A stretch of DNA of 64,000 nucleotides from Methylocystis sp. SC2 (GCF_000304315.1 NC_018485.1:218501-282500); one strand, 5' to 3'; positions 43,013 through 53,085 are shown, numbered from the stretch's first letter. Notes: a model not told the origin generated them from the sequence alone. A program made the numbers and translations.

Positions 43013-43080
43013 ACGAGCCGGGCGGACGACGGACATGCGGAATTAAAATGTGGGCGCGGCTTAGGCCCCCACCCCAGCCC

Positions 43081-43174
43081 TCCCCCGCTTCGCGGGAGAG
43101 GGAGTTAGACTCGGGTCCTGCCAACAAACCGTGCACTTGCGTCGCTAGGGTCCCCTCTCCCGCGAAGCGGGGGA
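43081..43174. repeat. Intergenic repeat with 22-base inverted arms
   Basis: The arms 43081-43102 and 43153-43174 are perfect inverted copies of 22 bases, each centred on the hairpin CCCGCTTCGCGGG, with a 50-base spacer. It belongs to the GC-rich intergenic repeats common in alphaproteobacteria and lies between the convergent lipA and 43238-43732 genes. Confidence 0.75.
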
Positions 43175-43237
43175 GAGACAAGGGGGGGGCTCGTCCTCCG
43201 CCGAATTTTGCAATTTTCCCCGCAAAGCGGAGGTAGA

Positions 43238-43732
43238 TTACGCCCCGAGCGCGGTGGAGATTTCCGCCAGCGTCGCGCGTTCGGCGTCGGTGACCTTCAC
43301 CCCGCCAAAGCCCAGAAAGCCGCCCTCGACGCCCGCTTCCGCCACCAGATTGGCGATATGGTTGAGCCAATCCTTGAACGCCTTCGATTCATTGGGCGCC
43401 TTCGAATCGAGGATCGATGCGGTGCGGCGCAACTCGACGAGCGCCCGATCTTTAAACTCGTCCACCTTCGCCCCGTCGACCACGCCCTTCACCCCGTCGC
43501 GGGCCGCGGCGCGTCCGTCGGGCGTGAGAAGATCGTCGACGACCGCCTTGATCAGCACGTCGGCGTTCGGATCGGATTTGGCGGTGGCCAAGGCCTTGGC
43601 GCTCGCGAAACCCTCCTGCAAGGTGCCGATAAAGCCGCTCGGATCGCCGGCGCTGACGGCGAAGCCGGCCAGCAGCGGCGATTCAAGCAGTTTTTTCCAT
43701 TCTTCAGCTGTGAAATCGGATTTGTTGGCCAT
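43238..43732 (-). CDS. Conserved Rhizobiales protein of unknown function
   Basis: This 164-residue protein starts at ATG 43732 after GGAGG. It is acidic and mostly helical, with the blocks KSDFTAEEWKKLLESPLLAG, SAGDPSGFIGTLQEGF, VIKAVVDDLL-type helices and the C-terminal GFLGFGGVKVTDAERATLAEIS, which I know from many Rhizobiales genomes without an assigned role. No signal peptide is present. Confidence 0.75.
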   Translation of the reverse strand: MANKSDFTAEEWKKLLESPLLAGFAVSAGDPSGFIGTLQEGFASAKALATAKSDPNADVLIKAVVDDLLTPDGRAAARDGVKGVVDGAKVDEFKDRALVELRRTASILDSKAPNESKAFKDWLNHIANLVAEAGVEGGFLGFGGVKVTDAERATLAEISTALGA

Positions 43733-43862
43733 TGTTCCCTCCGTAGAATATCTCAGGAGCCAGCGAGAGCTCGTCGATAGAACTGCGACGTGACGCAATT
43801 GTTCCAGCCGCGTGACGGCGCCGACTTTTGCCGCTCTCGTCAATGAACTAGAAGCTTGGCTC

Positions 43863-44333
43863 ATGAAGAGTTTCCGCAACCGTCGCTACGTGCCGCACAG
43901 CGCAGGAGAAATGTTTGCGCTGGTGCGCGACGTTGAATCCTATCCGCAATTCGTTCCCCTCTGCGAGGCCGTTCGCATCCGGCGACGGTCGGAGATATCG
44001 CCTGGGGTAGAGGTGTCGCTGATCGAGATGCAGGTCGGCTTCAAAGCGATCTGCGAGCGCTATGTGAGCCGCGTCTGCTGCGACTCAAACAAGCTAGACA
44101 TCAGGGTCGAGTGCGCCGAGGGACCGTTTCGAAAACTCGACAATCGCTGGACGTTCCGCGACGAGCCGGCGGCGAGCGGCGGCGCGCCGCGGTCGATGGT
44201 CGATTTCTTCATCGCCTATGAATTCAAGAGCCCGGCGCTTGGCTTTGTGATGGGCGCGATGTTTGATCGCGCGTTCCACAAATATGCGGACGCCTTCGCC
44301 GCACGCGCCGACGAGGTTTACGGCCGCCGCTGA
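43863..44333 (+). CDS. Coq10/RatA family START-domain protein
   Basis: This 156-residue protein starts at ATG 43863 (MKSFRNRRYVPHSAGEMFALV). The polyketide cyclase/START fold is seen in VRDVESYPQFVPLCEAVRI, LIEMQVGFKAICERYVSRV, LDNRWTFRD and VDFFIAYEFKSPALGFVMGAMFDRAF. In mitochondria and alphaproteobacteria this group binds ubiquinone (Coq10). The name RatA (a ribosome toxin) is from E. coli and may not apply. lipA and this gene are often linked in Rhizobiales. Its end overlaps the convergent cinA by 16 bases. Confidence 0.82.
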   Translation: MKSFRNRRYVPHSAGEMFALVRDVESYPQFVPLCEAVRIRRRSEISPGVEVSLIEMQVGFKAICERYVSRVCCDSNKLDIRVECAEGPFRKLDNRWTFRDEPAASGGAPRSMVDFFIAYEFKSPALGFVMGAMFDRAFHKYADAFAARADEVYGRR

Positions 44334-44827
44334 GCCGCGTCGACGGCGTCGATCATCATCTCCAGGGCTTGCGTGACCGAGGCGGCGCGGATTTCGGCGC
44401 GCGACAGCGGTCCATAGCGCCGCTCGACATGATCGACGCCGCCGCCGCGCCGGGCGCAGGCGAAATGAACGAGCCCCACAGGCTTTTCGAGAGAGCCGCC
44501 GCCGGGTCCGGCGACGCCCGTCACCGCGACGGCGACATCTGCCAGCGAGCGGTCGATGGCGCCCAGCGCCATGGCGCGCGCGACCTCGGCGCTGACCGCG
44601 CCATGCGCTTTGAGCAATGCGTCCGCGACGCCCAGCATGTCGGATTTCGCGGCGTTGGAGTAGGTGACGAACCCGCGGTCGAATACATCGGACGAGCCTG
44701 GGATTTCGGTGAGCGCCGCGGCGACGAGCCCGCCGGTGCAGGATTCGGCGCTCGCAAGACGCAGGGCTTTGGCGCGGGCTCTGTCGAGCAGCAAGTTAGC
44801 TTTTACGTATGTCGTATTTTTAGTCAT
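44318..44827 (-). CDS. cinA: CinA C-terminal domain protein (nicotinamide-nucleotide amidohydrolase)
   Basis: This 169-residue protein has the PncC-type amidohydrolase domain: LRLASAESCTGGLVAAALTEIPGSS (catalytic Ser in ESCTGG), GFVTYSNAAKSDMLGV, SAEVARAMALGA and AVTGVAGPGGGSLEKPVGLVHF. It turns nicotinamide mononucleotide to nicotinate mononucleotide. The annotated ATG 44827 adds an unusual Thr/Asn/Lys-rich start with three copies of a 12-base motif around it; a TTG a few codons downstream (at LLLDRARA) is an alternative start. Confidence 0.85.
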   Translation of the reverse strand: MTKNTTYVKANLLLDRARAKALRLASAESCTGGLVAAALTEIPGSSDVFDRGFVTYSNAAKSDMLGVADALLKAHGAVSAEVARAMALGAIDRSLADVAVAVTGVAGPGGGSLEKPVGLVHFACARRGGGVDHVERRYGPLSRAEIRAASVTQALEMMIDAVDAAQRRP

Positions 44828-44862
44828 TACGTATCTCGTAATTTCATATGACGTATCTCATA
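44805..44862. promoter_or_regulatory. Three iterated 12-base motifs at the start of cinA
   Basis: ACGTATGTCGTA (44805-44816), ACGTATCTCGTA (44829-44840) and ACGTATCTCATA (44851-44862) are near-identical and spaced 24 and 22 bases apart, about two helix turns. They flank the cinA start and could bind a regulator. Confidence 0.5.
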
Positions 44863-44873
44863 AGAAACTCGGT

Positions 44874-44979
44874 TGTCATTCCCGACGCGCGCATCGCGCG
44901 ATCGGGAATCCAGAGCAAACCAGCGTTCCTGGATTGGCTCTGGATTCCCGGTCAGGCCGTCGGCCTGCCGGGAATGACA
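44874..44979. repeat. Palindromic repeat element with inverted ends
   Basis: The ends TGTCATTCCCG (44874-44884) and CGGGAATGACA (44969-44979) are perfect inverted repeats. Inside, CGGGAATCCAGAGC (44903-44916) and GCTCTGGATTCCCG (44937-44950) form a further 14-base perfect inverted repeat. The nested structure is typical of a small non-coding mobile repeat (MITE- or RPE-like) between cinA and arfB. Confidence 0.75.
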
Positions 44980-45010
44980 GGCCCAGCGAACGGTTCAGCC
45001 GGAATGCGTA

Positions 45011-45436
45011 TCATAACTCATGCGTCGGCTTGCCGCGCAGCGCCTTCACGTCGCCGCGCTGCTTCTTCCCGTCGAGCCGCCTGATTTTCGAGCCGAGCGT
45101 CGGCCGGGTCTTCTTTCGGGGCGGGGGCGGCGGGGCCGCCGCGATGCGGATGAGGTCGATGAGACGAAGGAGCGCATCCGCCCGGTTGCGCTCCTGCGTG
45201 CGATGGCGGCGCGCTTCGATGAGGATGACGCCATCCTTCGTCAGACGCCTGCCGGCGAGTCGCGCGAGCCGCGCCTTCACATCATCGGCGAGGCTGGGCG
45301 AATTGCGGATGTCGAAGCGCAGCCGCACGGCGGTTTCAACCTTCTGCACATTCTGCCCGCCGGGCCCCGACGCGCGCGCGAATTCCTCCACAATTTCCCA
45401 TTCGTGGATCGCGATTCTATCAGTCACGCGGATCAT
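45011..45436 (-). CDS. arfB: Alternative ribosome rescue factor B (peptidyl-tRNA hydrolase)
   Basis: This 141-residue protein has the release-factor catalytic motif GGQ in SGPGGQNVQKVETAV near residues 23-37, followed by LRFDIRNSP and the fold of a stand-alone GGQ domain. The C-terminus is basic (PPPPPRKKTRPTLGSKIRRLDGKKQRGD), which inserts in the empty mRNA channel of stalled ribosomes. It frees ribosomes stuck on broken mRNA. The length matches E. coli ArfB (YaeJ). Confidence 0.9.
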   Translation of the reverse strand: MIRVTDRIAIHEWEIVEEFARASGPGGQNVQKVETAVRLRFDIRNSPSLADDVKARLARLAGRRLTKDGVILIEARRHRTQERNRADALLRLIDLIRIAAAPPPPPRKKTRPTLGSKIRRLDGKKQRGDVKALRGKPTHEL

Positions 45437-45530
45437 GAGAGCCCCGGCTTTGCGAACCGGCCTTATAGCAGGTCATGCGCACAATGGACGCTGCACAGCG
45501 ATTCGCTCTCCGCGCGATCGGGTAAAGGGT

Positions 45531-45586
45531 TTCCTCATCCTGAGGAGGCCTCGAAGAGGCCCTCTCGAAGGATGAGGGTGAGGAAA
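45531..45586. repeat. Short palindromic repeat
   Basis: TTCCTCATCCTGAGGAGG pairs loosely with the closing GAAGGATGAGGGTGAGGAA, with GGCCTC/GAGGCC arms inside. It is a CCTCATCCTGAGG-type intergenic repeat of Rhizobiales. The rest of the gap 45437-45697 shows no gene. Confidence 0.6.
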
Positions 45587-45697
45587 ACGATTCGTCGCCC
45601 CATTCGCCCTTGGGCTGCCCTCGGTCGTCATTACGACCGCCCGCGGCGCTGCGGGAAGCCATAACGACTGGAAGCAGATGCAGGTTCGATCAGATTT

Positions 45698-46906
45698 TCA
45701 CGGCAGCCGCACCGTCGCGATCGCCAGCGCCGCCATGCCTTCCTGCCTTCCAGTAAATCCCAGCCGCTCGGTGGTCGTCGCCTTGATCGCGACGCGGCCG
45801 ATCTCGACGCCCATCGTCGCCGCGAGGCTTTCGCGAATCCGCTCCCGGTGCGGGCCGATCTTTGGCGCTTCGCAAATGATCGTGGCGTCGACATTGGCGA
45901 TCGCGCCGCCGCGCGCCCGGACCAGTTCGCAGGCGCGCGCCAGAAAGATCGACGACGCCGCGCCCTTCCATTGCGGATCGGAGGGCGGGAAATGCGCGCC
46001 GATGTCGCCCTCGGCGATGGCGCCAAGAATGGCGTCGGTGATGGCGTGGGACAGCACGTCGGCGTCCGAATGGCCGGCGAGGCCATGCGTATGCGGGACC
46101 GCGACGCCGCCGAGCCAGACGGAATCGCCCGGCCCGAAGGCGTGGACGTCATAGCCCTGACCCATGCGGATGTCGGGCAGATCGGCGAATGCGGGTTGCT
46201 TCAACTGCTCCATGGCGCGGGCGAAGTCCTGTTGCGTCGTGAGTTTGAAATTGGCGGCGTCGCCGTCAAAAATATGCACCTTCAGGCCGGCGGCTTCGGC
46301 GATCATGGCGTCGTCGGTATAGTCGCGCCCGCCGACGGCTGCGGCGCGATGGGCTGTCATGATGAGATCGAAGCGAAACGACTGCGGCGTCTGCACGGCG
46401 CGGAGCCGCGCGCGATCGGGCGTCGCGACGACGACGCCGTCGCCATCGATCTGCTTTATCGTATCGGCCAGCGGCACGCCGGGGGCCGCTGCGCCATGGA
46501 TCGCCGCCGCCTCGATCGCGCGCGCGATGAGCGCGGCGTCCGCGAAAGGACGCGCGGCGTCGTGAATCAGCACGATGTCCGGCGCGCCCTCGGCCGCGAG
46601 CGCCTCGAGGCCGTTCCTGACGCTTTCCTGCCGGCTCGCGCCGCCGAAGGCCGGCGGCAGAAGCCGCGTCCGATCCGGCGCGGCAAGCTCCGCTATGCTC
46701 GCGGCATAATGCGCGAGGTCGTCTTTATGGATGACGACCTTGAGCGCGGCTTGGGGCATGGCCATATGCAGCCCGTGCAGCGTTCGGGCGAGCAGCGTCA
46801 CGCCGGCGACCGGTCGATATTGTTTTGGCGGGCCGTCGCCCGCCCGCGCGCCGCGGCCTCCGGCGACGACGAGGATGGCGATGGAAGGAGTGTGAGCGGC
46901 GCCCAT
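45698..46906 (-). CDS. ispDF: Bifunctional IspD/IspF isoprenoid synthesis enzyme
   Basis: This 402-residue fusion does two steps of the MEP pathway. The IspD half (about 1-235) has LVVAGGRGARAGDGPPKQYRPV for CTP binding and VLIHDAARPFAD. The IspF half (about 240-400) starts MGQGYDVHAFGPGD with the zinc ligands, then GLAGHSDADVLSHAITDAILGA, GDIGAHFPPSDP and IKATTTERLGFTGR. The fusion is standard in alphaproteobacteria. It is divergent from dusB. Confidence 0.95.
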   Translation of the reverse strand: MGAAHTPSIAILVVAGGRGARAGDGPPKQYRPVAGVTLLARTLHGLHMAMPQAALKVVIHKDDLAHYAASIAELAAPDRTRLLPPAFGGASRQESVRNGLEALAAEGAPDIVLIHDAARPFADAALIARAIEAAAIHGAAAPGVPLADTIKQIDGDGVVVATPDRARLRAVQTPQSFRFDLIMTAHRAAAVGGRDYTDDAMIAEAAGLKVHIFDGDAANFKLTTQQDFARAMEQLKQPAFADLPDIRMGQGYDVHAFGPGDSVWLGGVAVPHTHGLAGHSDADVLSHAITDAILGAIAEGDIGAHFPPSDPQWKGAASSIFLARACELVRARGGAIANVDATIICEAPKIGPHRERIRESLAATMGVEIGRVAIKATTTERLGFTGRQEGMAALAIATVRLP

Positions 46907-47006
46907 GGCCGCTCTCTGTCGGTTTTCGCCAACGCCGTCAAATGCCGACGGGCCAGAGAAATGCTATATTGCAAGTGCGAAGGGAACTGCTTATGATGTG
47001 GGCAAG

Positions 47007-48068
47007 ATGGCTACTGCCAAAAAACTAGGCGTTGGCTTTGCCCCTTCGCCTCTGGGCATTGGCGGGTTCACGCTGGCGGGTCGCGCGCTGCTCGCGCCGA
47101 TGGCCGGCGTGACCGACCCGACCATGCGCCGCATCGCGTCGCGTCTGGGGGCGTCGGCGACGGTGAGCGAGATGGTGACGGCCGCGGGCGTCGCCCGCGG
47201 CGATCGCGAGACGGCGATGCGGCTGGAGCGCGCCGGCGTCGGGCCGCGGGTCATTCAGATCGCGGCGCGCGAGCCGGCGGAAATGGCGGCCGCCGCGCGA
47301 AGCGCGGAATCCTCTGGAGCTGACTGGATCGACATCAACATGGGCTGTCCTTGCAAGCGTGTCACCGGAGGCCTCGCGGGCGCCGCGCTGATGCGCGATC
47401 TCGACCAGGCGGCGCGGCTGATCTCTGCGGCACGCGAGGCAATATGCGTGCCGCTCAGCGTCAAGATGCGCTTGGGATGGGATGATTCGACCCGAAACGT
47501 CGCGGAGCTGGCGCGTCGCGCGGAGGCCGAAGGCGCCGCGATGATCACCGTGCATGGGCGCACGCGCCAGCAGTTTTACGCGGGCCGGGCGGATTGGCGC
47601 GCGATCGCGGCGGCGAAAGCGGCCGTGAAAATCCCGGTGGTCGCCAATGGCGATTGCGCCGGCGAAGACGACGCCGTCGAGATGCTCGAACATTCCGGCG
47701 CCGATGGAGTCATGGTCGGACGGGCGGCCGTGGGGCAGCCCTGGATCGTCGGCGATATCGCGCATTTTCTGCAGACCGGCGAGCGGCGGGCGCCGCCGAC
47801 GCTGTCGGAGCGCGCTGACATCGCGCGCGAACACCTCGAAGGTCTGCTGGCGTCGATGGGCGCGTCGGCCGGGCTGAGGCACGCGCGCAAACATCTCGCC
47901 GCCTATGTCGATCGCCTCATCGGTCACTTGGCGGACGGCTTGGCGGGACATCCCGCAGCCGACGCGCGTCACGCGCTGCTCACGACCCAGTCTCCTGAAG
48001 AGGCGGCGCGGCTGATTGAGCTGATTTTTCTGAAGGCGCAGCCTGCAGAGCAGGGGATTGCGGCATGA
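47007..48068 (+). CDS. dusB: tRNA-dihydrouridine synthase (NifR3/DusB)
   Basis: This 353-residue flavoenzyme reduces uridine in tRNA. It has [17 protein letters not shown] near the N-terminus, [22 protein letters not shown] with the catalytic Cys, [23 protein letters not shown] and [14 protein letters not shown] start at ATG 47007, although the ribosome site is weak. The gene is the historical nifR3, always just before ntrBC in Rhizobiales, and overlaps ntrB as ATGA here. Confidence 0.92.
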   Translation: MATAKKLGVGFAPSPLGIGGFTLAGRALLAPMAGVTDPTMRRIASRLGASATVSEMVTAAGVARGDRETAMRLERAGVGPRVIQIAAREPAEMAAAARSAESSGADWIDINMGCPCKRVTGGLAGAALMRDLDQAARLISAAREAICVPLSVKMRLGWDDSTRNVAELARRAEAEGAAMITVHGRTRQQFYAGRADWRAIAAAKAAVKIPVVANGDCAGEDDAVEMLEHSGADGVMVGRAAVGQPWIVGDIAHFLQTGERRAPPTLSERADIAREHLEGLLASMGASAGLRHARKHLAAYVDRLIGHLADGLAGHPAADARHALLTTQSPEEAARLIELIFLKAQPAEQGIAA

Positions 48069-49237
48069 GCGTTTCCGACCGCCCGCGACGCAACGGCGCA
48101 CATTGCGTCGGCTATGAGCCGCTCAAGATCATCAATGACGCCGGCCGATCATGCATGCTTGAGGCTCTGCCCAATGCGATCCTGACCATCGCCCGCGATG
48201 GCGTCATCGAGGACGCGAACGCCGCCGCGGAGGCCTTCTTCGAACTCGGCAAGCCTCTGCTCATCGGGCAGTCGCTCGATCGGCTGCTGCCGTTCGGATC
48301 GCCGCTCACCGCGCTCATTGAGCAGGTTCGCGAACGTGGCGCGACAATCAATGAATACAAGGTCGATCTCGGCCGGCCCGGCCAGGAGGCCGACCGACGC
48401 GTCGACGTTCATCGCGCGCCGCTGCCGGAGGGCGACGGGCTCGTGCTTGTTATGCTGCAGGAGCGAACAATTGCCGATAAAATAGACAGGCAACTGACGC
48501 ATCGCGGCGCTGTTCGCTCGGTTTCGGGACTGGCCTCGATGCTGGCGCATGAAATCAAGAATCCGCTGTCCGGCATTCGCGGCGCCGCACAACTGCTCGA
48601 ATCCGCGCTCGGCGATCAGGACCGCGCGCTGACGCGGCTGATTTGCGACGAGACCGATCGGATTGTGCGTCTTGTCGACCGGATGGAGGTTTTTTCCGAC
48701 GCGCGTCCCTTGCAGCGCGAGCAGGTGAACATCCATTCGGTGCTGGACCATGTGAAGCGCGTGGCGCAGAGCGGCTTCGCCCGCAATGTTCGCTTTGTCG
48801 AGAATTACGATCCGTCGCTGCCGCCGGTTTACGCCAATCGCGATCAGCTGGTGCAGGCCTTCCTCAATCTCGTGAAGAACGCGGCGGAAGCCGTCGGCGA
48901 AGCCGTCGATGGAGAAATCGAACTCTCGACCGCTTTCCGGCCCGGCGTCAGCCTGCGCGCGCTTGGCGAGAAAAGCCCGATCGGACTGCCGCTCGAATTT
49001 TGCGTGCGCGACAATGGCCCAGGCGTTCCGGAAGACATCGCCGCGCATCTTTTTGATCCCTTTGTCACCACCAAGTCGACGGGAACTGGCCTCGGACTTG
49101 CACTGGTTGCGAAGATCGTCAACGACCACGGCGGCATCGTGGAGTGCGAGTCGCTCCCGAGGCGCACGACCTTCCGGGTGCTGATGCCAATGTACAGGCC
49201 AAAACGGGCCGAGCAACGCGAGGAACGGCGTGCATGA
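48065..49237 (+). CDS. ntrB: Nitrogen regulation sensor kinase NtrB
   Basis: This 390-residue soluble kinase phosphorylates NtrC when nitrogen is low. A PAS domain is near residues 35-130 ([25 protein letters not shown]). The HisKA domain has [18 protein letters not shown] with the phosphorylated His162. The ATPase part has [24 protein letters not shown] and [16 protein letters not shown] proteins normally control it. It overlaps dusB by four bases and ends 28 bases before ntrC. Confidence 0.95.
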   Translation: MSVSDRPRRNGAHCVGYEPLKIINDAGRSCMLEALPNAILTIARDGVIEDANAAAEAFFELGKPLLIGQSLDRLLPFGSPLTALIEQVRERGATINEYKVDLGRPGQEADRRVDVHRAPLPEGDGLVLVMLQERTIADKIDRQLTHRGAVRSVSGLASMLAHEIKNPLSGIRGAAQLLESALGDQDRALTRLICDETDRIVRLVDRMEVFSDARPLQREQVNIHSVLDHVKRVAQSGFARNVRFVENYDPSLPPVYANRDQLVQAFLNLVKNAAEAVGEAVDGEIELSTAFRPGVSLRALGEKSPIGLPLEFCVRDNGPGVPEDIAAHLFDPFVTTKSTGTGLGLALVAKIVNDHGGIVECESLPRRTTFRVLMPMYRPKRAEQREERRA

Positions 49238-49265
49238 CATCTCGCAGAGGCGGGAGAACGAAGTA

Positions 49266-50741
49266 ATGACGCGAGGAGAAATTCTGGTCGCTGACGACGA
49301 TGCTTCTATACGCACGGTCGTCGCGCAAGCGCTGTCGCGTGCGGGCTATGAAGTGCGCACCACCGGCGCGGCCGCGACCTTGTGGCGATGGGTGCAGTCG
49401 GGCGAGGGCGATCTCGTCGTCACCGACGTCGTCATGCCCGACGAGAACGCTTTCGAGCTTCTGCCGCGCATCAAAAAGCTGCGTCCCGAACTCCCGATCA
49501 TCGTCATGAGCGCGCAAAACACGTTCATGACCGCTATTCGGGCGTCGGAGCGGGGCGCATACGACTATCTGCCCAAGCCTTTCGATCTTAAGGAGCTCGT
49601 CGGCATCGTCGGCCGCGCCATGGCCGAGCCCCGCAAACGGCCCGAAGACGACCGCCACGACGAGATCGAGGGCATGCCGCTCGTCGGCCGTTCCCCGGCG
49701 ATGCAGGAAATCTATCGTTCGCTTGCGCGATTGATGCAGACCGACCTGACGGTGATGATCAATGGCGAGTCGGGAACCGGCAAGGAGCTCGTCGCCCGCG
49801 CCCTGCATGATTATGGAAAGCGCAAGAAGGGCCCCTTCGTCGCCGTCAATATGGCGGCGATTCCGCGCGATCTGATCGAAAGCGAACTCTTCGGCCATGA
49901 GAAGGGCGCCTTCACCGGCGCCAATCAGCGATCGGCCGGCCGCTTCGAACAGGCCGAGGGCGGCACGCTGTTTCTCGACGAAATCGGCGACATGCCGATG
50001 GAGGCGCAGACCAGGCTGCTTCGCGTGCTGCAGCAGGGCGAATATACGACCGTGGGCGGGCGAACGCCGATCAAGACCAATGTCCGGATCATCGCCGCCA
50101 CCAACAAGGATCTGCGGATCCTCATCCAGCAGGGCCTGTTCCGCGAGGATCTCTACTTCCGCCTCAACGTCGTGCCGCTTCGGCTGCCGCCGCTGCGCGA
50201 GCGCGCCGAGGACATACCCGACCTCGTGCATCACTTCTTCAAAGTGGCGGCGAGCGAAGGACTGCCGCAGAAATACATCGACCAGGCCGCGCTCGACCGG
50301 ATGAAGAAATATCGCTGGCCGGGCAACATCCGCGAGCTCGAAAACCTCATCCGCAGGCTCGCCGCGCTGCACCCGCAGGAAGTCATTTCCGACCAGCTCG
50401 TCGAGACCGAGCTCGAACATGAGATTCGCCAGGCCGAACCGGGCGGCGACAAGGGCTCCGCCGCAGCCGCGCCGTCGCAAGAATTGTTTGACGGACAGAC
50501 GCTTTCCAGCTCCGTCGAGCTTCATCTGGCCAAGCTCTTCCGCGACTACGGGGATCAGCTGCCGCCGCCCGGCCTCTATCACCGGATCATCCGCGAGATC
50601 GAAATTCCGCTTGTCTCCGCGGCGCTTGCGGCGACGCGCGGCAATCAGATCAAGGCGGCGGAATTGCTCGGACTGAACCGCAACACGCTGCGCAAGAAGG
50701 TGAATGATCTCGACATCCGCCTGATGCGTTCACCGCGATAG
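49266..50741 (+). CDS. ntrC: Nitrogen regulation response regulator NtrC
   Basis: This 491-residue sigma-54 activator starts at ATG 49266 after GGGAGA. It has a receiver domain ([27 protein letters not shown] with the phospho-Asp), an AAA+ domain with [15 protein letters not shown] (Walker A), KGAFTGAN (contact with sigma-54) and [12 protein letters not shown] (Walker B), and a Fis-type helix-turn-helix at the end ([20 protein letters not shown]). It turns on nitrogen assimilation genes. Confidence 0.95.
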   Translation: MTRGEILVADDDASIRTVVAQALSRAGYEVRTTGAAATLWRWVQSGEGDLVVTDVVMPDENAFELLPRIKKLRPELPIIVMSAQNTFMTAIRASERGAYDYLPKPFDLKELVGIVGRAMAEPRKRPEDDRHDEIEGMPLVGRSPAMQEIYRSLARLMQTDLTVMINGESGTGKELVARALHDYGKRKKGPFVAVNMAAIPRDLIESELFGHEKGAFTGANQRSAGRFEQAEGGTLFLDEIGDMPMEAQTRLLRVLQQGEYTTVGGRTPIKTNVRIIAATNKDLRILIQQGLFREDLYFRLNVVPLRLPPLRERAEDIPDLVHHFFKVAASEGLPQKYIDQAALDRMKKYRWPGNIRELENLIRRLAALHPQEVISDQLVETELEHEIRQAEPGGDKGSAAAAPSQELFDGQTLSSSVELHLAKLFRDYGDQLPPPGLYHRIIREIEIPLVSAALAATRGNQIKAAELLGLNRNTLRKKVNDLDIRLMRSPR

Positions 50742-50796
50742 CGACTCTTCCGGCCGTTCAATTGCAACCGGCGCGGGCGGAGCCTATACAGGCGGC

Positions 50797-53085
50797 ATGG
50801 CCCTGACCGGAGACTCGGCTTCTCCGCTAAAGGCGAAAGGCAGAACGCCGTTTCGCAGCTGGTTCGGCCCGATCATCGTGATCGGCGCCGTCGGCTGCGC
50901 TTTGGCTACGTTCCTGGTCGTGGCCGAATTCGGCGCGGTGTCGCCGACAGACGACCGCTTATTGCCATTGCTCATCATCAACGGCGTCTTCGTCGCCGTT
51001 CTGCTCGCGATGGTGATCGTCAAGGCCTGGGGCCTCTACCGCGTCTGGCGGCGCGGCGAAGCGGCGGCGCGCCTTCACGTGCGCACGGTCGGCTTTTTCT
51101 CGGTCATCGCTTTGATCCCGGCGATTCTGCTTGCCGTGGCGGGCTCGCTGACGCTGGAGCGCGTGCTCAATCCCGCCTTCATGTCGAGCGTCAAGGTCTT
51201 CGTCCACAACACGGCGGAAGCCGCGGCGGTGTTCCGCGAGAGTCAGTGCCGGGCGCTGCTGCAGGAGGCGCAGCTCACGGCCTCGGACCTCGACCGCGCG
51301 AGCATTCTCTACAACTCGGACCGGCCCTATTTTCACCAGATATTTCAGTCGCGGGCCTATTTCCTGGGCTTCTCGGTCGCGGCTCTGGTGAAATCCAACG
51401 GCGAAATTCTCGACCGCGTCGACGTGGCGCAGAACGCCGCCTCCATCATCATCGCCCCGCCGCAATCCGAGTTCGACGACGCGCGGCGCGGGGAGCCGCT
51501 GTGCCTTGTTATCGATGACGGCAAGAGCTTCGTCGCTTTGCGCGCGCTCAACGCCTTTCAGGATACTTTCCTTTACGTCACGCGGCCGATCGACCCGATC
51601 GCGGTGGAGTTTCCCAAACAGGCTCAAAGCCTGATCAGCAGCTACGACGCCTTCGATTCCTATCGCGCCGCCGTGCAGCGGGCCTTCGTGCTGATGTACG
51701 CCTTCCTGACGACGATCATGCTGCTGTCGTCCATCTGGTTCGGGCTGGATTTCGCCGACCGGCTGGTGACGCCGATCCGCGACCTGATCGCCGCAACCGA
51801 CGAGGTGTCGGCGGGCAATCTCGACGTTCACGTCAACGTCGACAAGCAGCATGGCGATTTGGCGCGGCTCGGCGACGTCTTCAACAATATGACGACCGAG
51901 CTCAATCTTCAGCAAAACCGGCTGATCGAGGCCAATCGGATCAATGACGAACGTCGCGAATTCACCGAGGCCGTGCTCTCCGGCGTCCCGGTCGCGGTGA
52001 TGGGCGTGGATTCGGAAGGCGTCGTCACCATTCTCAACCGCTCAGCCGAGGAACTGTCGCTCGCAGACGCGACGGGGCAGGCGACCGTCGGCGCCTCGGT
52101 GGCGTCGGTGTTGCCGGAGATCGTCCCCATCCTGAAGGACGCGGCGGAAGTTTTTCCGCGTGCCGTCCAAAGCCAGATCACCATCAAGCGCGGCGTCGCC
52201 GAGCGCACCTTGAATGTGCGAGTCACCTCGGCGCGCGCCGATGCGGGACAACACAACTATGTGGTGACGCTCGACGACATCACCGATCTGGTGATGGCGC
52301 AGCGCACCTCCGCCTGGGCGGACGTCGCGCGGCGCATCGCCCACGAAATCAAGAATCCGTTGACGCCGATCCAGCTTTCGGCCGAGCGGCTGCGCCGAAA
52401 ATACGGCAAGGTCATCCAGGAGGATCGAGACGTTTTCGACCAATGCACGGATACGATCGTGCGCCAGGTCGACGACATCAAGCGCATGGTCGATGAGTTT
52501 TCGTCCTTTGCGCGCATGCCGAAGGCGCGCCCGGCGCGCGACGATCTCAATGAATGCATTCGGCAGGTCGCGTTCCTCATGCGCGTCGGCAACGCCGATC
52601 TCGACATTGTCGAAGACTTGCCGGAGACGCCCGTCATCGCGCAGTTCGATCGCCGCTTGCTGTCCCAGGCGCTCACCAATATCGTGAAGAACGCCGTCGA
52701 AGGCATCGCCGCACGCGAAGAGAAAGACGCTCTGGAAAAGGGACGAGTCGAAATCAAATTGGATGTGCGCGATCGCATGGCGGAAATAGACGTGATCGAT
52801 AATGGTAAGGGCTTCCCGGCGATGAACCGGCAGCGCTTGCTCGAGCCGTACATGACGACGCGATCGGACGGCACCGGACTGGGCCTGCCGATCGTCGCCA
52901 AGATCGTCGAGGATCACGGAGGTCGGTTGGAGCTGCTGGACGCGCCGTCGGGTCGGGGGGCCTGCGTCAGGCTTGTCGTGCCCCTCGCCGCGGAGACGCC
53001 CTCGAAAGAGGAGCCACGCGCGGCGGGCGCACATGCGGAAACAGCGCCGGCGCATGCAGGTGAGCCGGGACAGAGCGGGGCATAA
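50797..53085 (+). CDS. ntrY: Membrane sensor kinase NtrY
   Basis: This 762-residue kinase has about three transmembrane segments near the N-terminus (near residues 23-45, 52-72 and 88-112), a large extracytoplasmic region, another segment near 305-325, a HAMP domain, a PAS domain and the kinase core. The core has [16 protein letters not shown] with His516, NIVKNAVEGIAA, DNGKGFPAMN and GTGLGLPIVAKIVEDHGG. It pairs with NtrX, whose start shares one base with its stop. NtrYX links nitrogen, redox and envelope signals in alphaproteobacteria. Confidence 0.95.
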   Translation: MALTGDSASPLKAKGRTPFRSWFGPIIVIGAVGCALATFLVVAEFGAVSPTDDRLLPLLIINGVFVAVLLAMVIVKAWGLYRVWRRGEAAARLHVRTVGFFSVIALIPAILLAVAGSLTLERVLNPAFMSSVKVFVHNTAEAAAVFRESQCRALLQEAQLTASDLDRASILYNSDRPYFHQIFQSRAYFLGFSVAALVKSNGEILDRVDVAQNAASIIIAPPQSEFDDARRGEPLCLVIDDGKSFVALRALNAFQDTFLYVTRPIDPIAVEFPKQAQSLISSYDAFDSYRAAVQRAFVLMYAFLTTIMLLSSIWFGLDFADRLVTPIRDLIAATDEVSAGNLDVHVNVDKQHGDLARLGDVFNNMTTELNLQQNRLIEANRINDERREFTEAVLSGVPVAVMGVDSEGVVTILNRSAEELSLADATGQATVGASVASVLPEIVPILKDAAEVFPRAVQSQITIKRGVAERTLNVRVTSARADAGQHNYVVTLDDITDLVMAQRTSAWADVARRIAHEIKNPLTPIQLSAERLRRKYGKVIQEDRDVFDQCTDTIVRQVDDIKRMVDEFSSFARMPKARPARDDLNECIRQVAFLMRVGNADLDIVEDLPETPVIAQFDRRLLSQALTNIVKNAVEGIAAREEKDALEKGRVEIKLDVRDRMAEIDVIDNGKGFPAMNRQRLLEPYMTTRSDGTGLGLPIVAKIVEDHGGRLELLDAPSGRGACVRLVVPLAAETPSKEEPRAAGAHAETAPAHAGEPGQSGA

